Below, piece by piece: positions 7,666-12,674 of a stretch of DNA of 19,313 nt. The notes beneath the pieces are model-generated. The model searched no databases. It saw only the letters and a program-made list of their open reading frames with translations, and had not been told where the DNA came from. Origin of the DNA: an uncultured bacterium (GTDB lineage Bacteria; Cyanobacteriota; Vampirovibrionia; Gastranaerophilales; Gastranaerophilaceae); assembly GCA_902782905.1 (NCBI GenBank), contig CACZPB010000179.1, positions 1 to 19,313 on the forward strand. The letters are read 5' to 3'. The number at the start of each line of letters is the position of its first letter. The first letter of the stretch is position 1. The position numbers were made by a program, and so were the translations under genes.

Positions 7666-7983
7666 ATGAGAGTAAATGCTATCCGAAATTATGGGCTTAG
7701 CACCCCTATAGTCAGAAATAAAAAAATGTCAGCTCTTAGACAAGAAATAACTCAAGCAGAAGCTATGAGAGAAGAGTCATTGTCTTTTAAAGGCAGAGTT
7801 GGCACAGGTGCTGGCGTAGGTGCCCTCTTGGGGCTTGGTGCCATGGGTCTGATTTCAGCTCTTAGCGGCGGTCTTGCAGCTCCTATTGCATACGGAGTTT
7901 ATGCGGCTGTCGGTGGTGTCGCGGGCGGTATGGCAGGTGATGCTCTCGACAGAGCAGATGCAAAAAACAAAAAAGATTCTTAA
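7666..7983 (+). CDS. Small glycine-zipper hydrophobic protein
   Basis: 105 residues from the ATG at 7666, which has GAGG nine bases upstream; an in-frame ATG at 7651 has no such site. It begins MRVNAIRNYGLSTPIVRNKK, followed by a charged helix and the short motif SLSFKGRVGTG. Then come two glycine/alanine-rich hydrophobic stretches (GVGALLGLGAMGLISALSGG and YGVYAAVGGVAGGMAGDALD) typical of glycine-zipper membrane segments, and a charged tail ending NKKDS. There is no signal peptide. The SF(K/R)G element also occurs in the 9223-9648 gene. It has its own promoter and terminator, so it is a single-gene transcript. Glycine-zipper proteins can oligomerise in membranes; the role here is unknown. 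Confidence 0.75.
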   Translation: MRVNAIRNYGLSTPIVRNKKMSALRQEITQAEAMREESLSFKGRVGTGAGVGALLGLGAMGLISALSGGLAAPIAYGVYAAVGGVAGGMAGDALDRADAKNKKDS

Positions 7984-8014
7984 AAAGAATTGAACTAAGT
8001 TCAGTTCTTTTTTT
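7984..8014 (+). terminator. Rho-independent terminator
   Basis: GAATTGAAC (7987-7995) pairs with GTTCAGTTC (7999-8007) through one G-T wobble with a 3-base loop. Three further A-T pairs are possible, and the stem is followed by an unbroken T run. It starts directly after the TAA of the glycine-zipper gene and separates it from the exoribonuclease gene. Confidence 0.85.
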
Positions 8015-8048
8015 ATGGTAAAATTTACGGATAGAATGGAGAATACTT

Positions 8049-8876
8049 ATGTTTAGCACTGATATAATTTACCAAGTTGTTACTTTTTCTATAGGCGACA
8101 CAAAAGCCGGTACAAAAATGGGCAAGCTTCAGCTCAAAGATCCTAAAACGGATGAGATTTTAAACTGTATTCTCTGGGAAGAAGCGCTTAACAGAATGGA
8201 TGCAAAGCTTTTTAGAAGCGGCAATGAGCTTAGAATAGTTTCCGGCTCGTTTAATGAAAAATATAATAATTGTCTTGTTAGCGCACTTGAGCTAATAAAA
8301 GAGGCAAAGACGGGACTCGACGAAAAAGAACGTGAAGAAACATTTAACAAACTTTTGGAATACATAGAAAAAATATCAGATGAAAAATTAAGAGAGTTTG
8401 TTTCTAAAATTTATAAAGAAAACAAAGAAAAAATTCTTGTTGCGCCTGCTGCAAAATTAATGCACCACAACTATATCGGCGGACTTATGGTACACACACT
8501 TGAAACCTTGGTTTATGCGGAAGCCAATCTTAAAATATTTTTCCAAAAAATCAATCAAGATAATGTATTTGCGGCATGTCTTCTACACGATATCGGCAAA
8601 ATATTTGAATATACCGTAGACTTGGAAACAGGACTGATTGATTATGACGAAGACTTCCGCAAAGAGTGGGTATCACACTCCCAGTACGGTTTTTCTATCT
8701 GCATGATGGCGGGATTTAAAAAGGTTGCAAAAATGATTGCAGCCCATCACGCAAGAGCGGATTGGGGCGCAATCATTGACTTGAATGAAAAAGATTTGGA
8801 ACCTATCGTTTATCTCATTCACCACATTGATGATTTGTCTGCAAAATTCGGCAAAATCAATGTCGCTATGTTATAG
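8049..8876 (+). CDS. yhaM: YhaM-like 3'-5' exoribonuclease (OB fold + HD domain)
   Basis: 275 residues. An N-terminal OB-fold (about residues 1-85, KMGKLQLKDPKTDEILNC) is followed by an HD phosphohydrolase domain with HHNYIGGLMVHTLE, then LLHDIGKIFEY, AAHHARADWG and IHHIDDLSAKFG. These are the metal ligands and the HxxxGGLxxHT signature of the YhaM/CBF1 family, which degrades single-stranded RNA (and DNA) from the 3' end. The ATG at 8049 has GGAG eight bases upstream. Bacillus YhaM is about 314 residues; this protein stops soon after the IHHIDD motif, so the usual C-terminal tail is missing, though all the visible catalytic motifs are intact. Its last six bases overlap a convergent small gene. 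Confidence 0.85.
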   Translation: MFSTDIIYQVVTFSIGDTKAGTKMGKLQLKDPKTDEILNCILWEEALNRMDAKLFRSGNELRIVSGSFNEKYNNCLVSALELIKEAKTGLDEKEREETFNKLLEYIEKISDEKLREFVSKIYKENKEKILVAPAAKLMHHNYIGGLMVHTLETLVYAEANLKIFFQKINQDNVFAACLLHDIGKIFEYTVDLETGLIDYDEDFRKEWVSHSQYGFSICMMAGFKKVAKMIAAHHARADWGAIIDLNEKDLEPIVYLIHHIDDLSAKFGKINVAML

Positions 8877-9011
8877 ATTTTTCCTTTCTGTATTATCATC
8901 AATCCAAATAAGCTTAATTGAATCAGGCTTTGATTTAAACGGGTTTGAAGCATATTTGTCATATTTATTTACTTTCATTTTTACTAACTTAAAAAAGCTT
9001 GCAAGTTTCAT
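8871..9011 (-). CDS. 46-residue small protein with strong ribosome binding site
   Basis: Reads MKLASFFKLVKMKVNKYDKY, then ASNPFKSKPDSIKLIWIDDN and TERKNL. The ATG at 9011 is preceded by AAAGGAGGTGAT at ideal spacing (seven bases from GGAGG), a 12-base match to the anti-Shine-Dalgarno end of 16S rRNA and the strongest ribosome binding site in the window. The product is basic and rich in Lys and Asn, with no obvious membrane segment or signal peptide. The gene converges on yhaM and overlaps its end by six bases. Upstream, CAGTTT/AAACTG (9052-9069) forms a small hairpin in the presumed leader. I recognise no family. The ribosome binding site makes translation likely; the function is unknown. Confidence 0.65.
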   Translation of the reverse strand: MKLASFFKLVKMKVNKYDKYASNPFKSKPDSIKLIWIDDNTERKNL

Positions 9012-9158
9012 GCTATCACCTCCTTTCGACAAAAGAGCTGCTGCATAATCTCAGTTTAAAATCAAACTGATTTGAAACATCATACTTTTTTCTTAGAGTA
9101 AACATTAAACCTTCAGACAGTGTTTTTTATACACCCAAAAATCCACTCTTTAGAGTGG

Positions 9159-9187
9159 TTTACATTATTTTTAAACTGGTTTAAAAT
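9159..9187 (+). promoter_or_regulatory. Promoter with overlapping palindromic operator
   Basis: TTTACA (9159-9164), 17 bases, then TAAAAT (9182-9187) make a promoter for the gene starting at 9223. A palindrome TTTAAAC-TG-GTTTAAA (9170-9185) covers the spacer and most of the -10 element, so a bound repressor would block RNA polymerase. Just upstream, CCACTC-TTTA-GAGTGG (9143-9158) is a separate 6-bp hairpin. Confidence 0.5.
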
Positions 9188-9222
9188 AAAATTATAGAGA
9201 ATATAAAGAAAGTGTGTGAAAT

Positions 9223-9648
9223 ATGATTCAACCGGTGAATGCCTTAACCCCTAAGGTTTCATTTAGGGGGGATGCAAGTGTTTATGAAAATCCTATAAAT
9301 CGCAAAATGGAAAGGCGGCTTGCAGTATTGAACGCAGGAGGTATTTCAGTTGTGACCGGAGCTCTGACGACAGTTATTGCCAGAAGTTATACTACATCAT
9401 GGCGGCACGCAGGAGGATTCGGAATAGGTGCGGCTGCTGTTGCAATGATGTTTCTGGGACCGAGATTCTTGTACAAAGCAGGAATAAAATCTTATGCCAA
9501 GCAAGAAGAAATGGATGTTTTTGTCAGGGAAAAGCAAGTTCAGAAAAAATTACTTTCCGACGTTAATGACGCAATAGACAATCACAAAGCCAACCTTCAA
9601 GATAAACTTGAGAATTATTCTAAAACAATTACTAAAAAGAGTGCCTAA
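9223..9648 (+). CDS. Small two-helix membrane protein, unknown function
   Basis: 141 residues starting MIQPVNALTPKVSFRGDASV. Two hydrophobic segments follow, about residues 36-55 (NAGGISVVTGALTTVIARSY) and 62-84 (HAGGFGIGAAAVAMMFLGPR, continuing FLYKAG). A long, highly charged alpha-helical tail (residues 90-141, ending NYSKTITKKSA) probably forms a cytoplasmic coiled coil. The N-terminal VSFRGD echoes SFKGRV in the 7666-7983 protein. No catalytic motif is visible. The ATG at 9223 has only a weak purine-rich site upstream. It converges on the 9657-10094 gene with an eight-base gap and no terminator hairpin between them. Confidence 0.7.
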   Translation: MIQPVNALTPKVSFRGDASVYENPINRKMERRLAVLNAGGISVVTGALTTVIARSYTTSWRHAGGFGIGAAAVAMMFLGPRFLYKAGIKSYAKQEEMDVFVREKQVQKKLLSDVNDAIDNHKANLQDKLENYSKTITKKSA

Positions 9649-9656
9649 ACCAAAGT

Positions 9657-10094
9657 TTAATCAACAGGAGTTGTTTTACCGATACCAAAGCCTTCTTTTA
9701 GCACCATATAGATTGAATAACCGCCAAGTCCAATAGCTCCGGCTTTGCGAGCTTTTTGTCCGCCGGCAAGTGCCATGCCTGAAAATACTATCGGAATTAT
9801 ATTCTCACCTGCCGATTGCAAGAACCCTTTCATATACCCTTTAAATTTTCCTACAAACGGTATTATCGGATTTGAACTTCTGAACTCTGCTACTTTACTT
9901 TGCATTACATTTGTAGTGCCGCTGGAAGTACTCATCGTTCTTTTTGCCGCAATCGTGCTTTCAAAGGTATCTGCCGTTGCGGTTTGCTCACCGACTTTCG
10001 AAAAAACAGCTGCTTTACCTAGCGCATCGTATGTTGCAAAGCTTAAGCCTGCAATACCAATTGTTTTATACATTAATGTTGATGCTATTCCCAT
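9657..10094 (-). CDS. Small glycine-rich hydrophobic protein, unknown function
   Basis: 145 residues. The N-terminal MGIASTLMYKTIGIAGLSFA is hydrophobic, and a Ser/Thr-rich segment follows in the middle (KRTMSTSSGTTNVMQSK). The C-terminal half has two weakly hydrophobic glycine-rich stretches (NIIPIVFSGMALAGG and GAIGLGGYSIYMVL). The ATG at 10094 has AGGTGA four bases upstream, and that site contains the stop codon of the preceding HEAT-repeat gene, seven bases away, so the two are translated together. Probably membrane-associated; I do not recognise a family. It is likely a partner of the HEAT-repeat protein, judged from the coupling alone. Confidence 0.7.
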   Translation of the reverse strand: MGIASTLMYKTIGIAGLSFATYDALGKAAVFSKVGEQTATADTFESTIAAKRTMSTSSGTTNVMQSKVAEFRSSNPIIPFVGKFKGYMKGFLQSAGENIIPIVFSGMALAGGQKARKAGAIGLGGYSIYMVLKEGFGIGKTTPVD

Positions 10095-10101
10095 AATTCA
10101 C

Positions 10102-11046
10102 CTATTGGTTTTCTTTGGTTTCCTTTACCTGAGGATTTGGTATATTTTTTACCTCTACTCCTGCTGACATTCTTAGGAGTACGTCCGCTGCTTGTAATAC
10201 ATCTTCCTTATCCGCATTCGGATTTGATTGAATATTATGAAGCAGATTTACTGTATAATCGTTTCCGCACGCAAGACCTGAAGAGAATGCCGAAAGCGCT
10301 GCCACTCTAATCAATTTTGACGGGTCTTGAAGCATTTTGTTTAAAAGAGCATTCAATGCGGCATCATTATATCTGTCTTTGTCCTCATCAAGCCTTGTTA
10401 AAATTTCTTTTGATGCCATTAGACGAATTTCATCATTAGGGTTGTTCAAGTAATTTTCTAACGACTTGATGTACTCATCGGTTAACGCTACAATTTTTGT
10501 CTCTTTAGTATTTTTCTTCTCTTCAGCAATCTTTGCCTCACGCTCGTTAATCTCACCGATGATATTTTGAGATTTTGTCAAATCGGTTTCTTTTTGTGAA
10601 TTTGAAGCTGCATAAGCATTATATTTGTTAGCTATACCCAAACCGTCATTAGGGTTTTGGGCAGTCTGTTCATACTGCTGTAATTCCGGTTGAAGCTGTT
10701 GTTCAACCACATTTGCAGTTTCTTGATGATTTTTATCTTTTGCTTCGCTTTGATTATATACAGGTTGGTTATAATTATTTAAATAATAAGCCGCCGGATA
10801 TGTTTGGGGATATGAAATCGTTTTTATTTCCTGCGCCGGCTGCTCTGTCTGCTGTACACCGGTTAGTTGAGGGTTTGTAACGTATTGACCCGTATATGCA
10901 GATATTTGTGGGATATTATAATATCCGCCGCTCTGCTGCGGAGAACATGTACACTGTGGTTGAGAACCGACATTTACCGCCGGATTAGAGATTTGAATCG
11001 TTACCCCTGAATAAGTTTGAGGAGGATTGATTATCGGATTTGCCAT
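10102..11046 (-). CDS. HEAT-repeat protein with Q/N/Y/P-rich N-terminus
   Basis: 314 residues in two parts. Residues 1-140 are low complexity and rich in Gln, Asn, Tyr and Pro (TYSGVTIQISNPAVNV, QCTCSPQQSGGYYNIPQ, YYLNNYNQPVYNQS), with no signal peptide. After a charged linker, residues 188-296 contain about three HEAT-like helical pairs: SLENYLNNPNDEIRLMASKE, LLNKMLQDPSKLIRVAALSA and LLHNIQSNPNADKEDVLQAA. HEAT repeats are protein-binding scaffolds. The ATG at 11046 has AGG eight bases upstream. It is the first gene of a two-gene operon with the 9657-10094 protein. A cytoplasmic or membrane-face adaptor role is inferred from the repeats only. Confidence 0.75.
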   Translation of the reverse strand: MANPIINPPQTYSGVTIQISNPAVNVGSQPQCTCSPQQSGGYYNIPQISAYTGQYVTNPQLTGVQQTEQPAQEIKTISYPQTYPAAYYLNNYNQPVYNQSEAKDKNHQETANVVEQQLQPELQQYEQTAQNPNDGLGIANKYNAYAASNSQKETDLTKSQNIIGEINEREAKIAEEKKNTKETKIVALTDEYIKSLENYLNNPNDEIRLMASKEILTRLDEDKDRYNDAALNALLNKMLQDPSKLIRVAALSAFSSGLACGNDYTVNLLHNIQSNPNADKEDVLQAADVLLRMSAGVEVKNIPNPQVKETKENQ

Positions 11047-11089
11047 ACAATTTACCTACAATTTCACACTTCTATATTAGTATAAAGTA

Positions 11090-11104
11090 TTCTGAAGTTC
11101 AGAA
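11090..11104. promoter_or_regulatory. Perfect 15-bp palindrome upstream of the HEAT-repeat gene
   Basis: TTCTGAA-G-TTCAGAA is a perfect inverted repeat with one central base, 44 bases upstream of the ATG at 11046. On the minus strand it is followed by TATACTAATAT, a possible -10 region, so it lies where an operator would be expected. No clear -35 element accompanies it. Confidence 0.4.
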
Positions 11105-11149
11105 ATTGCCATGTATACAGGGGTTTTGTTAAGAATTGTAAACAAAACT

Positions 11150-12250
11150 TTATTTCATCTCTTTATACGTTACAAATGCCGACAGGACATGCTGTACAAA
11201 ATCTATCCTTATTATGGAATATTTTATATTGTCAGACTCTTTCCAATTCGCCCTTGCAGGTATACCACCTATCTCTCTGCCGCTTTTAATTTGGTATTTG
11301 GACAGAAAGCCTAAGCCTAATTTGACAGAGTCTTTTATTTGTTTTTTTACCTCAGCATCATCTATGTATGCATAGGCTGCAATCAAACCTTCCATAATAG
11401 TACCGACACTGCAAGGACGCAAGTTGCCTTGTAGTGCTCCGCGATATGGATTCTTTTTATCCGTAATCTGCATTTTGATAATTTTATCAGCTGATTTAAC
11501 TGCAAAATCTTTCAACTTTTGACTTTCTTCCTCATTAAGAGAATTCTCGGGCGTTTCAAAAAGTTTTTTAGAAGCAATAAGCGTCCAATGGTCAAACGGT
11601 ATGTACTCTTTTTTGTTTACTTTATATAAAAGTGCCTTTTTTGCCGCCAGAACCCATTTTTGATTCGGCACGAATTCATTTAAGTATAAAAGCCCCAGAG
11701 CTGCCTCGCCTGTGTAATAAAGGCAATATGCATCCGCATCTTTTTCACCCTTTTTTACATTATATGCATGATAAAAAGAGCCATCCTGCCTTTGCATATA
11801 TAGAATAAAATTGCCCAAACCTTGTAATATCTCTATGTAATCAGGCGCTATTTCACTCAAGCTTGATAAACCGGCAAGAGCCAAACCTGCACCGCCCAAT
11901 GATGCTCTTTTTTTGTCATCATATACCATATACATTCCGTTTGAATGCTTATGAACAAATTTGTGAATAAAGTAATTTGAGGCCAAAATTCTTTTTGATT
12001 TCAGCTTATTATTTTTTAACACTCTTTCACACAAATACATTGAATATAATGTGCCTGCGTGTCGTACGGGATTGTATTTTTTGCTGCTAAAGCCATCTGG
12101 ATTAACATTCGTTTCATATACAAATTGGCCGTAGTCCGATGTATGATTTGCAAGATAAGTCATACACAAATTTATTCTGTCATACTTAATACAAGTAAAA
12201 ACACAAAATAAAGCAATTATTACTGTTATACAGACTATTCTTTTTCCCAT
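11150..12250 (-). CDS. Membrane-anchored helical-toroid protein, putative glycan enzyme
   Basis: 366 residues from the ATG at 12250, which has GGAG five bases upstream; upstream in-frame starts overlap the gtrA-like gene. One N-terminal transmembrane anchor (GKRIVCITVIIALFCVFTCI) leads to an outside domain of repeated helical hairpins. Segments such as YNPVRHAGTLYSMYLCE, GGAGLALAGLSSL, RQDGSFYHAYNVKKG, CLYYTGEAALGLLYLN and GTIMEGLIAAYAYI look like an (alpha/alpha) toroid of the six-hairpin glycosidase or epimerase type. I cannot assign a substrate. It is the last gene of a tight operon (10-base gap) with a GtrA-family protein and a phosphohexomutase, which suggests work on an exported polysaccharide or lipid-linked sugar. 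Confidence 0.7.
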   Translation of the reverse strand: MGKRIVCITVIIALFCVFTCIKYDRINLCMTYLANHTSDYGQFVYETNVNPDGFSSKKYNPVRHAGTLYSMYLCERVLKNNKLKSKRILASNYFIHKFVHKHSNGMYMVYDDKKRASLGGAGLALAGLSSLSEIAPDYIEILQGLGNFILYMQRQDGSFYHAYNVKKGEKDADAYCLYYTGEAALGLLYLNEFVPNQKWVLAAKKALLYKVNKKEYIPFDHWTLIASKKLFETPENSLNEEESQKLKDFAVKSADKIIKMQITDKKNPYRGALQGNLRPCSVGTIMEGLIAAYAYIDDAEVKKQIKDSVKLGLGFLSKYQIKSGREIGGIPARANWKESDNIKYSIIRIDFVQHVLSAFVTYKEMK

Positions 12251-12260
12251 AATACTCCGA

Positions 12261-12656
12261 CTACTTCTTTTTGAACGCAAATGTCTTGAAAAGAACATAA
12301 GTAAATACTGCAGCTGTAAATGTTGCAATAAATTGTCCCAAATATACATTCAATTGCATAATCTGTACCAAAAGCTCCAATAGAAATGCGTTTATTAAAT
12401 AGCTAAAAAACCATGTTGTACAGCATTTCAAATATTCCTTAATCCAATTGCCACGACTTGCAAAAACCAAATATTTTTGAGTTGTATAGGATACAAAGGA
12501 TGAGAGCACCCACGCCAAAACCAGTGCAAACTGGTATGCACTTTCACCTAAAAGCTTGCAAAATACTACATACAAGAAATACGAAAAAAGAAAGTTAAAC
12601 CCGCCAACAAACAAAAATCGTATCTTGTCATCCAATTTGAACCATAAATCTTTCAT
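12261..12656 (-). CDS. GtrA-family membrane protein
   Basis: 131 residues with four transmembrane segments and the GtrA pattern: IRFLFVGGFNFLFSYFLY near the start, SSFVSYTTQKYLVF in the middle and FTYVLFKTFAFKKK at the end. GtrA-family proteins are thought to move undecaprenyl-phosphate-linked sugars across the inner membrane for O-antigen or cell-wall glycosylation. The length is typical of the family. The ATG at 12656 has GAGGG four bases upstream. It lies 18 bases after the hexomutase gene and 10 bases before the toroid protein gene, consistent with a surface-sugar operon. Confidence 0.88.
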   Translation of the reverse strand: MKDLWFKLDDKIRFLFVGGFNFLFSYFLYVVFCKLLGESAYQFALVLAWVLSSFVSYTTQKYLVFASRGNWIKEYLKCCTTWFFSYLINAFLLELLVQIMQLNVYLGQFIATFTAAVFTYVLFKTFAFKKK

Positions 12657-12674
12657 TGCACCCTCTTAATACTT

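Noticed and set aside
8858..8876. Frameshift truncating the YhaM-like protein
   Set aside because: No continuation of the usual YhaM tail is found in the other frames beyond the stop; the region is occupied by the convergent small gene, so the short C-terminus looks natural.
9012..9027. Match to the 3' end of 16S rRNA (ATCACCTCCTTTC on the plus strand), as an rRNA fragment
   Set aside because: The flanks do not match 16S rRNA, and the reverse complement is an ideally placed ribosome binding site for the 46-codon gene.
8785..9048. Plus-strand ORF downstream of and overlapping yhaM
   Set aside because: It overlaps the HD domain end in another frame, lacks a ribosome binding site, and its 3' half is antisense to the better-supported 46-codon gene.
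9745..10167. 140-residue plus-strand ORF opposite the 9657-10094 gene
   Set aside because: It is a shadow of two coupled minus-strand genes, has no ribosome binding site and has atypical composition (Pro/Cys-rich runs opposite Gly/Ala codons).
11123..11148. GTTTTGTT / AACAAAAC inverted repeat after the toroid protein gene, as a terminator
   Set aside because: The perfect 8-base arms are all A/T/G-poor pairs and, on the strand of the upstream gene, no T run follows. A T-rich stretch follows only on the plus strand, where no gene ends.
12251..12349. Extension of the toroid protein gene into the gtrA-like gene
   Set aside because: The extra 33 residues overlap the GtrA coding region in another frame, whereas the ATG at 12250 has a GGAG site and starts directly before the membrane anchor.
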